This document shows, one piece after another, positions 15,942 to 23,609 of a DNA stretch of 46,589 nt (the stretch's first letter is position 1; each line of letters begins with the position of its first letter). This stretch comes from an uncultured Eubacteriales bacterium (GTDB lineage: Bacteria > Bacillota > Clostridia > Oscillospirales > Acutalibacteraceae), in assembly GCA_934446475.1 (NCBI GenBank), contig CAKSEH010000015.1, positions 1 to 46,589 of the forward strand, in the 5' to 3' direction. The notes below the pieces were generated by a model. That model saw nothing but the letters and a program-made list of their open reading frames with translations. It was not told the DNA's origin and made no database searches. A program made the translations under genes and the position numbers.

Positions 15942-16832
15942 ATGTATAATCCGCTGCTTGACACATTTTTAACCGTGATTGACTGTAAAAGCTTTTCAAA
16001 GGCGTCGGACAAGCTGTATATTTCCACTAACGCCGTTATGAAACAGATGAATTCTCTTGAAACCCATTTAAATCTTAAGTTGACAAAACGAACTCCTCTC
16101 GGCATCGAATTAACGCCTGCGGGTAAAGTTATATACCGTGACGCAAAGTTTATAAAGGACTATTCAAAAAAATCCATCGCCGCAGCAATTAAAGCCGAAG
16201 AGAAATACGATACTACTTTCTGTGTCGGAACATCTCTTTTAAATCCCGCAAAGCCGTTTATGGACTTATGGTACAGTGTAAATAAAGAATTCCCCGAATA
16301 TAAGCTGCATCTTGTTCCCTTTGAGGATGATCACGAGGGCATTTTATCGGAAATTAAAAGTCTCGGCAGGAAATTTGATTTTTTGATAGGCGTCTGTGAT
16401 TCGAAGGCGTGGCTTTCGCTCTGCAATTTTTTGCCGCTCGGCAGATATAGGAAAATGATTGCCGTTTCAAGGGAACACCGATTGTCCGATAAAAAGGTTC
16501 TTGATATAACGGACCTTTACGGAGAAACTCTTATGATGGTGAGCGAAGGCGATTCGGGCGTTAACGATTTCATACGCAATGATATAAGAAAAAATCATCC
16601 TCAGATAAAAATAGAGGATACTCCGCAGTTTTATGATTTATCGGTATTTAACCGATGTGCCGAAACGGGCAACGTTCTGCTCACCATAGAATGTTGGAGA
16701 GACGTTCACCCGGGAATTGTTTCGATTCCCGTAAATTGGGACTACAGTATACCTTACGGACTGCTTTATGCTCTTGACGCACCGGATGATATCAAAAAGT
16801 TTGTAAAAGCAGCAGAAGAAACGATAAAATAA
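15942..16832 (+). CDS. LysR-family transcriptional regulator
   Basis: 296 aa. The N-terminal winged helix-turn-helix is clear (DTFLTVIDCKSFSKASDKLY, then ISTNAVMKQMNSLE, then FKRT-like LTKRTPLGIELTPAG). A periplasmic-binding-fold effector domain follows from about residue 85. A TTG at 15924 would add six residues, but its spacing to a ribosome site is poor; the ATG at 15942 has GAAGG upstream. It is divergent from the six-gene redox operon, the classical layout for LysR control of the neighbour. The inducer is unknown, though a carbonyl compound or a flavin-linked redox signal would fit the target genes. Confidence 0.9.
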   Translation: MYNPLLDTFLTVIDCKSFSKASDKLYISTNAVMKQMNSLETHLNLKLTKRTPLGIELTPAGKVIYRDAKFIKDYSKKSIAAAIKAEEKYDTTFCVGTSLLNPAKPFMDLWYSVNKEFPEYKLHLVPFEDDHEGILSEIKSLGRKFDFLIGVCDSKAWLSLCNFLPLGRYRKMIAVSREHRLSDKKVLDITDLYGETLMMVSEGDSGVNDFIRNDIRKNHPQIKIEDTPQFYDLSVFNRCAETGNVLLTIECWRDVHPGIVSIPVNWDYSIPYGLLYALDAPDDIKKFVKAAEETIK

Positions 16833-16839
16833 CAAAACC

Positions 16840-16888
16840 GCCGGCACGGTAAGCAAACCGATCTTACCGTGCCGGCGTTATATTTTGT
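16840..16888 (+). terminator. terminator of the LysR gene
   Basis: Perfect 14-bp arms GCCGGCACGGTAAG (16840-16853) and CTTACCGTGCCGGC (16863-16876), then a T-rich tract GTTATATTTTGTTT. It also lies just after the convergent degV stop and could serve both. Confidence 0.8.
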
Positions 16889-16906
16889 TTGTCTTAAATA
16901 TGTCGG

Positions 16907-17776
16907 TCAGATCCCTGCGCAGCGATCACTCCCAAAGAAGAAAAGCGCAACTGCACCGGGGCCTACGTGCGCTCCGGTCACAGGCTCATAACAGACCGTA
17001 AGCTCCTTGCCGCAAAAGCCCTTTTTATGCAGTCTTTCAAGGAGATACGAAACACCGCTCGGGTTATCTGCGTGAGCAATTCCTATCATAGAAGATGTAT
17101 CGGTAACGAGCTTTCCGTAACGCTCTGCAAGAGCATCTAAGACCTGTTTTGAGCCACGGCATTTTGACAGCATTACTATACGGCCCTCGCCGTCGCCGAT
17201 AAGAACGGGTCTTATTCCGAGCAGACCGCCTATCAGTGCAGCGGCTCCCGAAATGCGGCCGCCTTGTTTTAGGTATTTAAGATCGTCTACCGTAAAGCAC
17301 TGGCACATATGCGGTATAAGCGATGCAATTTCCGATTTTATTTCATCTATGCCCATATTCTTTTTTACAAGGTCTGCAGCCCTCAGTGCAAGCATGCCCT
17401 CTCCGAGAGACGCTCCGAGCGAATCGATTATTTCTACCTTTCTTTCGCCATACTTACAACTAAGCTCCTCCGCTGCGTTTCTTGCCGCCTGAACGGTTCC
17501 GCTTATGCCGCCCGAAAGTCCGATGTATATTATGTCATCGTCGTTTTTGAGTGCCTCTTCAAACCTGCCGATAAACATATCGGGATTTATCATCGAAGTT
17601 TTAACGGTGGCTCCGTGCCGTATTTTGTTATAATAATCCGAGCCGTCGAAATCCTCGGGTTGTGCGCCCGATTCGGCTCCGTTTACGGTATATGTCAACG
17701 GAATAATGTCTATCTGCTGCTTTTTTGCTATAACTGCCGGAATGTTGGCGGCAGAGTCTGTGAAAATTCGTATCAT
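16907..17776 (-). CDS. DegV family fatty-acid-binding protein
   Basis: 289 aa. The DegV/FakB fold is recognised by MIRIFTDSAANIPAVIAKK, the TSMINPDMF segment, the lipid-contacting IYIGLSGGISGTVQAA and the late HADNPSGVSYLLERL. Characterised members bind one fatty acid and present it to the kinase FakA for entry into phospholipid synthesis. No FakA-like DAK-domain gene is in the window, but acyl carrier protein is encoded next on the same strand, which fits lipid metabolism. The start ATG is preceded by AAGGAGG. Its upstream gap is long and holds a structured repeat on the other strand. Confidence 0.9.
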   Translation of the reverse strand: MIRIFTDSAANIPAVIAKKQQIDIIPLTYTVNGAESGAQPEDFDGSDYYNKIRHGATVKTSMINPDMFIGRFEEALKNDDDIIYIGLSGGISGTVQAARNAAEELSCKYGERKVEIIDSLGASLGEGMLALRAADLVKKNMGIDEIKSEIASLIPHMCQCFTVDDLKYLKQGGRISGAAALIGGLLGIRPVLIGDGEGRIVMLSKCRGSKQVLDALAERYGKLVTDTSSMIGIAHADNPSGVSYLLERLHKKGFCGKELTVCYEPVTGAHVGPGAVALFFFGSDRCAGI

Positions 17777-17823
17777 CGGTTAGCCTCCTTAGGAATTACT
17801 CTTTGTGTTTAAATTGAAACAGT

Positions 17824-17918
17824 GCTCTGCTTTGATTGTAAGGATCAGAGTTTGCTACTGATTGCAAGTCATGCAAAGAAGGGTTATCTTCCCAGTCTTT
17901 GATACAAAGGAGTACACT
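17824..17918 (+). ncRNA. structured element, copy A
   Basis: Aligns without gaps over 95 bases to copy B at 32780-32874 (-), 71 identities by hand count. Three predicted stems: CTCTG/CAGAG, then TTTGC/GCAAG, then GAAGG-GTTA-TCTTC. In copy B the last is GGAGC-GTTA-GCTCC, with compensatory changes. A conserved GCGTTA follows in both copies (17920-17925 here). No good promoter was found upstream of copy A. It may be a decayed copy, a transposon end or an RNA; the class is unknown. Confidence 0.5.
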
Positions 17919-17979
17919 TGCGTTAAGTTACATTAAACCTCATTCTCCGATTTTATTCAACCTACCTTTTAAAAATCTG

Positions 17980-18010
17980 TCTCTACCGGAAATTATACGC
18001 ACGGTAGAGA
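17980..18010 (-). promoter_or_regulatory. palindrome around a possible degV -10 box
   Basis: Perfect 9-bp arms TCTCTACCG (17980-17988) and CGGTAGAGA (18002-18010) flank TATAAT (17997-17992 on the - strand). The -35 match is poor. It could be a repressor site over a degV promoter with a leader of about 200 bases, or simply a hairpin. Confidence 0.4.
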
Positions 18011-18053
18011 TAATAAGGATTCACCACTGACTTGTAAAAATAAAACTCTAAAA

Positions 18054-18083
18054 AAGAAAAAAGTGCCTCTAAAAGACACTTTG
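18054..18083 (-). terminator. acpP terminator
   Basis: In leftward reading, stem AAGTGTC/GGCACTT (one G-T pair) with a 7-base loop, followed by TTTTTTCTTTTTT. It begins about 35 bases after the acpP stop. Confidence 0.75.
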
Positions 18084-18118
18084 AGGGCTCTACTGTGAGT
18101 AGAATCAATTAAACGAAC

Positions 18119-18349
18119 TTAGTCCATATGAGACTGAATATAGTCTGTAACATCGCCTATTGTTTTGAGATTTTCAATTTCATCATCAGGAATCTCAACT
18201 TCAAATTCTTCTTCGATAGCCATAAGAAGTTCAACAACATCAAGACTGTCTGCGCCGAGGTCATCACCGATCCTTGTATCCATAGTCATATCGTCGGCAT
18301 TGGCGTCGAGCTGGTCTGCCAGCATTTTCTTGATTTTTTCGTATACCAT
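18119..18349 (-). CDS. acpP: acyl carrier protein
   Basis: 76-aa carrier of acyl chains in fatty-acid synthesis. The phosphopantetheine site is Ser35 in DDLGADSLDVVELLMA. The four-helix pattern and acid-rich composition are typical (EEEFEVEIPDDEIENL). The start is the ATG at 18349 with AAGGAAGG 7-8 bases before it; an open extension to 18406 lacks a ribosome site and family similarity. Monocistronic here: it has its own promoter and terminator, with degV further down the same strand. Other fab genes are not in the window. Confidence 0.97.
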   Translation of the reverse strand: MVYEKIKKMLADQLDANADDMTMDTRIGDDLGADSLDVVELLMAIEEEFEVEIPDDEIENLKTIGDVTDYIQSHMD

Positions 18350-18387
18350 AAAAATATCCTTCCTTATGCAAAGTGTCCTATGTATAG

Positions 18388-18416
18388 ATTTTAATTTGAA
18401 AAGCACATTTTGTCAA
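18388..18416 (-). promoter_or_regulatory. acpP promoter
   Basis: Leftward -35 TTGACA (18416-18411), 17-base spacer, -10 TAAAAT (18393-18388). It diverges from the proS promoter about 40 bases away. Confidence 0.75.
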
Positions 18417-18453
18417 TAGTTTTTTATTTTTTGTAATATAGGCACAAAATATC

Positions 18454-18482
18454 TTGCAAAAAGTAAGGTAAGGCTATATAAT
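18454..18482 (+). promoter_or_regulatory. proS promoter
   Basis: -35 TTGCAA (18454-18459), 17-base spacer, -10 TATAAT (18477-18482). Transcription should start near 18489, leaving only about 10 bases before the ATG at 18500. Confidence 0.7.
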
Positions 18483-18499
18483 AGTTAGCGGTGATAAAA

Positions 18500-19936
18500 A
18501 TGGCAAGTAATGAGAAAATGGTAAAGTCCATAACCTCTATGGAGGAAGACTTTGCAAAATGGTATACCGATGTCTGCATAAAAGCGGAGCTTATCGATTA
18601 TTCATCCGTTAAGGGTTGTATGATAATAAGACCTTACGGTTATGCCATATGGGAAAACATTCAGCACATTATGGACGGAATGTTCAAAGAAACCGGGCAC
18701 GAAAATGTTTATATGCCTATGTTCATTCCGGAAAGTTTACTTCAGAAAGAAAAGGATCACGTAGAGGGGTTTGCTCCGGAGGTTGCGTGGGTTACATACG
18801 GCGGTGAAGAAAAGCTCGAAGAGCGTCTTTGTGTCCGTCCCACATCGGAGACCCTGTTCTGCGATCACTTTAAAAATATAGTTCATTCATACAGAGACCT
18901 GCCTAAGCTCTATAACCAGTGGTGCAGCGTCGTCCGCTGGGAAAAAACCACAAGACCCTTCCTGCGTTCAAGGGAATTTTTATGGCAGGAAGGTCACACC
19001 CTTCACGCAACAAGCGAGGAAGCAAGGAATGAGACCGAAAAGATGCTCGGGGTTTACGCAGAGTTTGCCGAGAAATACCTTGCTATGCCGGTAGTAAAGG
19101 GTCAGAAAACCGAAAAAGAAAGATTTGCCGGTGCTGAAGCAACATACACAATTGAAGCGCTTATGCACGACGGTAAGGCTCTCCAGAGCGGAACCTCCCA
19201 CTATTTCGGGGACGGTTTTGCAAAAGCCTTTGATATAACATATACGGATAAGGACAATAAGCAGATAAATCCGTTTCAGACCTCGTGGGGCACCACAACA
19301 CGTCTTATAGGCGCAGTTATAATGACTCACGGCGATAACGACGGTCTTGTTCTTCCTCCCGCAATAGCACCCATTCAGGCTGTCATAATTCCGATAGCTT
19401 CTCATAAGGCGGGAGTTACCGAGAAAGCTCTTGAAATAGGTGAGAGACTTAAAAAGGTTTGCAGAGTCAAGGTGGATTGCGGCGAGCAGTCTCCGGGATG
19501 GAAGTTTGCGGAATATGAAATGAAGGGCGTTCCGGTCCGTATAGAAATAGGTCCGAGAGACATAGAAAACGGTCAGTGCGTTGCGGTAAGGCGTGACAAC
19601 AGGGAAAAGACCGTTATAAAACTGAGCGATATCGAAACCGAAATACCGAAACTTTTAGTGGCTGTGAGAGACGGTCTTTATAATAAAGCTGCCGATCGCA
19701 GAGCAAATATGACTTACGACGCTTTAAATCTCGAACAGATGAAAGAGATCGCAGATACAAAGCCCGGATTTATAAGAGCAATGTGGTGCGGAAGCAGAGA
19801 ATGCGAGGATAAACTTAAAGAAGTTGCAGGGGTTACTTCAAGGTGTATACCCTTTGAGCAGGAACACCTTTCGGACACTTGCGTTTGCTGCGGCAAAAAA
19901 GCAGATAAAATGCTCTATTGGGGCAAGGCTTATTAA
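18500..19936 (+). CDS. proS: prolyl-tRNA synthetase (archaeal/eukaryotic type)
   Basis: Charges tRNA-Pro with proline; class II synthetase, 478 aa. The length and the absence of the bacterial editing insertion place it in the shorter type-3 ProRS group found in many Clostridia, Mollicutes, archaea and eukaryotes. Motif 2 region: TTRPFLRSREFLWQEGHTLH. Motif 3 region: GAVIMTHGDNDGLVLPP. The C-terminal zinc-binding-like end is DTCVCCGKKADKMLYWGKAY, with the tyrosine at the extreme end that is typical of this type. The ATG at 18500 is chosen over a GTG at 18491; the ribosome site (GGTGAT) is weak and the leader very short. A terminator follows. Confidence 0.96.
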   Translation: MASNEKMVKSITSMEEDFAKWYTDVCIKAELIDYSSVKGCMIIRPYGYAIWENIQHIMDGMFKETGHENVYMPMFIPESLLQKEKDHVEGFAPEVAWVTYGGEEKLEERLCVRPTSETLFCDHFKNIVHSYRDLPKLYNQWCSVVRWEKTTRPFLRSREFLWQEGHTLHATSEEARNETEKMLGVYAEFAEKYLAMPVVKGQKTEKERFAGAEATYTIEALMHDGKALQSGTSHYFGDGFAKAFDITYTDKDNKQINPFQTSWGTTTRLIGAVIMTHGDNDGLVLPPAIAPIQAVIIPIASHKAGVTEKALEIGERLKKVCRVKVDCGEQSPGWKFAEYEMKGVPVRIEIGPRDIENGQCVAVRRDNREKTVIKLSDIETEIPKLLVAVRDGLYNKAADRRANMTYDALNLEQMKEIADTKPGFIRAMWCGSRECEDKLKEVAGVTSRCIPFEQEHLSDTCVCCGKKADKMLYWGKAY

Positions 19937-19957
19937 AATTATCTGACAAATAAGACT

Positions 19958-19990
19958 CAAACTGCCTGTTTTAAGCAGGCAGTTTGTTTT
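19958..19990 (+). terminator. proS terminator
   Basis: Perfect 11-bp arms CAAACTGCCTG and CAGGCAGTTTG with a 7-base loop, followed by TTTTATTT, 22 bases after the proS stop. Confidence 0.85.
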
Positions 19991-20045
19991 ATTTGCAGAA
20001 AGCCTCCTTTCATAGAAACAGGACACTGTTTTAAAGTTTAAAAAC

Positions 20046-20360
20046 TGCTGCTCCGCAGACATTTAACTGAGCAAGGGGGAATAACCTCTGTTTGGCAAAG
20101 CCAAAAGAAGGGAGCCATAAAAGCAACAAAGCCTTATTTTAACAGTAAAACCAGATCGAATTAAATGCCTGCCCTGTGTAAGGTAGCCGAAGGCGGCTTC
20201 AAACGGAAAGTGAATGGCAGTCCGGGGGACTGTCAGAGCCGTGAGGTGACTGAGCCGCAGCGAGACGGTGGCAATTGTTTAGTGTAAAGCTTATTGAAAA
20301 GGATGCCTGCCTTGTGTAAGGGGAGGTGGAGAGGCTTGCCGCCTCGGAGGGGTTGTTTTA
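20046..20360 (+). repeat. dispersed repeat, copy 3 (composite)
   Basis: Begins in the CTCCGCAGACATTT module without the usual left end. It continues through AAGAAGGGAGCC, AACAAAGCCTTATTTTAACA, GTAGCCGAAGGCGGC and GACAGTCCGGGGGACTGTC, and closes with a second TGCCTGCCTTGTGTAAGG unit near 20304 and a degenerate end GGAGGGGTTGTTTT. Confidence 0.65.
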
Positions 20361-20499
20361 AAATGAAAGCAAAGCAGAAAGCATAAATTCTTCATATTAA
20401 CCGTGGGATTTAAAATATAAAACTCTTAGAAAATTTAATCTGTAACTAAAAACAATAAAGATTAAATTCGAAATTTAAAAATATTAAAAAACAATGAAA

Positions 20500-20715
20500 G
20501 AATACCCCTCAGTCAGCCGTTCCGGCTGACAGCTTTTTCTCCGAAAACGGGAACCCTTTTGTCTGCTTCGCAGACATTTCCCCTAATAGGGGAATAACCT
20601 CTGTTTGGCAAAAGCCAAAAGAAGGGAGCCTATGGGGTAAGCAGTTTTGCCGATTGCTTCACAGACATTTCCCTGAGTACGGGGAATAACCTCTGTTTCA
20701 GCTTGCGTCGAAAAG
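20500..20715 (+). repeat. dispersed repeat, copy 4 (no right end)
   Basis: Starts GAATACCCCTCAGTCAGCC and includes GGCTGACAGC, GTCTGCTTCGCAGAC, CCCCTAATAGGGG and TTTGGCAAAAGCCAAA hairpins, then AAGAAGGGAGCC. The AT-rich 40 bases before it closely match those before copy 1. Very close to copy 10. Confidence 0.7.
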
Positions 20716-20765
20716 AAAAAATCCTAAAACCAAAGCCGCTTCGTTTATTTCTCTTAATACATTTT

Positions 20766-20813
20766 TGCAAAAAGAACTCTGCCATTTCGTCATAAGACAA
20801 AATTAAGCAGAGC
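20766..20813 (-). terminator. ATP synthase operon terminator
   Basis: Leftward stem GCTCTGC (20813-20807) and GCAGAGT (20782-20776) with a 24-base loop, followed by TCTTTTTGC. About 65 bases after the atpC stop. A weaker fold than the other terminators. Confidence 0.55.
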
Positions 20814-20878
20814 CCTAAATTAAGAAATATTTTTTATTTACCGATATGCAAGCATTTACTGCGGCAAAACAACCTTTG

Positions 20879-21289
20879 TCAAATATTAACCGAAGTGTTT
20901 TTTCTTCTGCCAGACATAATTATTTTAGCAAGGGTAAGGCTGTTTATCTGCTGTTCGGGTGAAGTCTCCCTTGCAATTTTTTCAAGTCTTTCTCTTTCTG
21001 CACGGCGTTTTTCGGCGGCAGCCTTATAATCCTCCTGCCATTCGCAGAAAATAGCAAAAATCACGACTTCATCGGGGCGAACCTCAAAAAAGCCGTCCGA
21101 AATAACGGCGGTTTTCCACTCACCGTTTATCTTAAGCCGTATTTCATCTTCTTTAAGAGCCGCAACCATTGCTTCGTGACCTTTTAAAACCTCAAGATCA
21201 CCGTCCTCAAGAGGACATATCGTCGCCTCGACTTCGCCGCAAAAAAACTGCTTTTCGGGAGTTATTATTTCAAGCTTATAGGTATTCAA
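20879..21289 (-). CDS. atpC: F-type ATP synthase epsilon subunit
   Basis: Rotor-stalk and regulatory subunit, 136 aa. An N-terminal beta-sandwich (LEIITPEKQFFCGEVEATICPLEDGDLEVLKGHEAMVAAL) is followed by a two-helix C-terminal part (YKAAAEKRRAERERLEK). Length is normal. The second helix (LTLAKIIMSGRRKNTSVNI) lacks the usual alanine-rich sequence. Last gene of the leftward operon, 14 bases after the beta gene. Confidence 0.95.
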   Translation of the reverse strand: MNTYKLEIITPEKQFFCGEVEATICPLEDGDLEVLKGHEAMVAALKEDEIRLKINGEWKTAVISDGFFEVRPDEVVIFAIFCEWQEDYKAAAEKRRAERERLEKIARETSPEQQINSLTLAKIIMSGRRKNTSVNI

Positions 21290-21303
21290 AAAATCACCAT
21301 ACC

Positions 21304-22692
21304 TTACAGTGTCTTTGCTTTTTGCCGTGCCTCGTCTATCGTTCCGACCATTGAAAATGCAAGTTCGGGAATATCGTCCGCCTCGCCGTCAACGATCTGC
21401 CTGAAACCTTCCACGGTATCTTCAAGTTTTACGAATTTTCCCGGTATTCCGGTAAATTTCTCACCCACGCTCATCGGCTGGGAAAGGAAATTCTGTATTT
21501 TTCTTGCACGGTAAACTGTTTTTCTGTCCTCAGGAGAAAGCTCCTCCATACCGAGGATAGCTATAATATCCTTAAGTTCAACATATCTTTGCAGGCATTC
21601 CTGAACCTTTCTTGCGGTTTCATAATGCTTTTTACCGACAGTTTCAGGCTCAAGAATTCTGCTTGAAGAAGCAAGCGGATCAACCGCAGGATAAATACCC
21701 TGTTCGGCAATGGATCTTGAAAGAACCGTAGTAGCGTCAAGATGGGTAAAAATTGTAGCAGGTGCAGGGTCCGTAAGGTCGTCCGCCGGAACATAGACCG
21801 CCTGAACCGAAGTTATCGAACCGTTCTTGGTTGAAGCTATGCGTTCCTCCAAAGCGCCGAGTTCATTCGCAAGGGTCGGTTGGTAGCCGACTGCGCTCGG
21901 AAGCCTGCCGAGCATTGCGCTTACCTCGTTACCTGCCTGGACAAATCTGTAAATATTATCAACAAATAAAAGCACATCCTGCTTTTTTTCATCTCTCAGG
22001 TATTCCGCAACCGTAAGGCCCGTCATAGCTATACGCATACGGCTGCCCGACGGCTCGTTCATCTGACCGAAAGCGAGCACTGCCTTATCTATAACTCCGC
22101 TTTCCTGCATATCGCAGATAAGCTCATTACCCTCACGGCTTCTCTCTCCGACTCCGGTAAAGACCGAATATCCGCCGTGATTTACGGCGATATTATGGAT
22201 CATTTCCATTATAAGAACGGTTTTTCCGACTCCTGCTCCGCCGAACAAGCCTATCTTACCGCCCTTTGCGTAGGGGACTAAAAGATCGATGACCTTTATG
22301 CCGGTCTCCAACAGTTCGTTTGCCGGTTTTTGCTCGGAAAGACTCGGGGCATTATGGTGAATGGGAATATACTTTTCGGCTTTGATCTCACCCTTGCCGT
22401 CTATCGGTCTGCCGAGAACATCTATGACTCTGCCGACAACCCCGTCGCCTACGGGAGCTTTTATTCCCTCTCCGTCACTGTAAACAGGAATTCCGCAGAA
22501 AAGACCTTCCGTTGCCTCAAGGGCGATGGTGCGTGCCGTACCGTCACCGAGATGAAGCGCTGTTTCCATATGACTTTTGTTATCCTCAGTGGAAAGGAGA
22601 GAATTTATCGGCGGAAGCTCACCGTTTTCAAACTTAACATCTATTACAGGGCCTGTTATTTTTACTATTGTGCCTCTGTATTTCTTTTCCAC
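21304..22692 (-). CDS. atpD: F-type ATP synthase beta subunit
   Basis: Catalytic subunit, 462 aa. Walker A is GGAGVGKTVLIME, the Walker B region is DVLLFVDNIYRF, and the catalytic Glu is in GERSREGNE. The C-terminal lever usually reading DELSEED is EELSPED here, a visible departure. MNEPSGSRMR replaces the common MNEPPGARMR. Such changes suggest a diverged lineage rather than loss of function, because all catalytic residues are kept. It lies 41 bases after the gamma gene. Confidence 0.98.
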   Translation of the reverse strand: MEKKYRGTIVKITGPVIDVKFENGELPPINSLLSTEDNKSHMETALHLGDGTARTIALEATEGLFCGIPVYSDGEGIKAPVGDGVVGRVIDVLGRPIDGKGEIKAEKYIPIHHNAPSLSEQKPANELLETGIKVIDLLVPYAKGGKIGLFGGAGVGKTVLIMEMIHNIAVNHGGYSVFTGVGERSREGNELICDMQESGVIDKAVLAFGQMNEPSGSRMRIAMTGLTVAEYLRDEKKQDVLLFVDNIYRFVQAGNEVSAMLGRLPSAVGYQPTLANELGALEERIASTKNGSITSVQAVYVPADDLTDPAPATIFTHLDATTVLSRSIAEQGIYPAVDPLASSSRILEPETVGKKHYETARKVQECLQRYVELKDIIAILGMEELSPEDRKTVYRARKIQNFLSQPMSVGEKFTGIPGKFVKLEDTVEGFRQIVDGEADDIPELAFSMVGTIDEARQKAKTL

Positions 22693-22733
22693 TTAAAACA
22701 CGCTCCTTTATAAATCCGAACCCGATACTGTTC

Positions 22734-23609
22734 CTAAACAGCTCCCTCAACATCGGTTGCTGCCGAGATCTCGGTTATTTCATTTGTTATGGCAAGCTGC
22801 CTTTCGGCATTTATCTGCGCAGAAAGCTCTTCTATCATACCGTCGGCATTTTCAGTGGCACTTTGCATAGCACCCATTCTTGCACAGTTCTCGCTTGCCG
22901 CTGACTGCATAAACACATCGTACATAAATCCTGTTACATAATGCGAAACGAGATTTTCAAAAACCGCCGAGACATCCGGTTCGTAAATCGGATATGCGGT
23001 GTATTTATATTCATACTCAAGGTCTGTAAAGTCACGCCTTAAAAGCGGCAGCAGCCTACGGCACACCGGTTTTTGAACCGCTGCGTTTTCATATTGTGTG
23101 TAAACAACAAACGCTTCGTTTACTTCGTGAGTTCTGTAAAGCTCTATTATAGCCCTTGCCACTTCTGCGGCGGTATCAAGCGTCGGCACTTTAAGCATAC
23201 TGTCTTTTGAGTACGCCGGATGAAGACCCTTTGCGCTTAAAAGCGATGTTCCTATACTTCCCACCGAAAACAAAAGCGGATCGTTTTTCTCGCTCATTTT
23301 CTCGGCGGTAAGTTCCGCAACATCCGAATTAAAACCGCCGCAAAGTCCTTTATCCGAAGAAATTGCTATAAAAAGAGTCTGTCCCTCGCTTTGCTGCTCT
23401 ATAAAATGGTTATGGATATCGTTATGCTTTGCCTTTGAAAGGATATCTTTTATGGTTACCCTCAGCTTATTCAAATAGGCAAGATTAAAATCGATATTCT
23501 GCATTGCCTTTTTCATTCTTGAAGTTGAGAGCAGATACATAGCGTTTGTTATCTGCCGTGTTTGCTTAACGGCGTTAAGATGAGCCTTAAGCTCTCCCAT
23601 ACTGCTCAT
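22734..23609 (-). CDS. atpG: F-type ATP synthase gamma subunit
   Basis: Central shaft of the F1 motor, 291 aa. The N-terminal coiled coil (LKAHLNAVKQTRQITNAMYL) and the C-terminal partner helix (ARMGAMQSATENADGMIEEL, then RQLAITNEITEI) are typical, and the middle ISSDKGLCGGFN is the family signature. The start overlaps the alpha stop by four bases (23606-23609), so translation is probably coupled. Confidence 0.97.
   Translation of the reverse strand: MSSMGELKAHLNAVKQTRQITNAMYLLSTSRMKKAMQNIDFNLAYLNKLRVTIKDILSKAKHNDIHNHFIEQQSEGQTLFIAISSDKGLCGGFNSDVAELTAEKMSEKNDPLLFSVGSIGTSLLSAKGLHPAYSKDSMLKVPTLDTAAEVARAIIELYRTHEVNEAFVVYTQYENAAVQKPVCRRLLPLLRRDFTDLEYEYKYTAYPIYEPDVSAVFENLVSHYVTGFMYDVFMQSAASENCARMGAMQSATENADGMIEELSAQINAERQLAITNEITEISAATDVEGAV

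Larger units (their letters stand above)
17777..18118. other. non-coding gap between degV and acpP
   Basis: No gene. From left to right it holds the degV ribosome site, structured element copy A, an undistinguished stretch, the TCTCTACCG palindrome and the acpP terminator. Confidence 0.6.
19937..20878. other. long non-coding gap with repeat copies
   Basis: No credible gene between the converging proS and ATP synthase operons. It holds the proS terminator, dispersed-repeat copies at 20046-20360 and 20500-20715 separated by AT-rich DNA (20360-20495), and the ATP synthase terminator. Confidence 0.65.

Noticed and set aside
20046..20715. Clustered short repeats considered as a CRISPR array
   Set aside because: Units differ in length and spacing, are palindromic mosaics, have no uniform spacers, and no cas genes are present.
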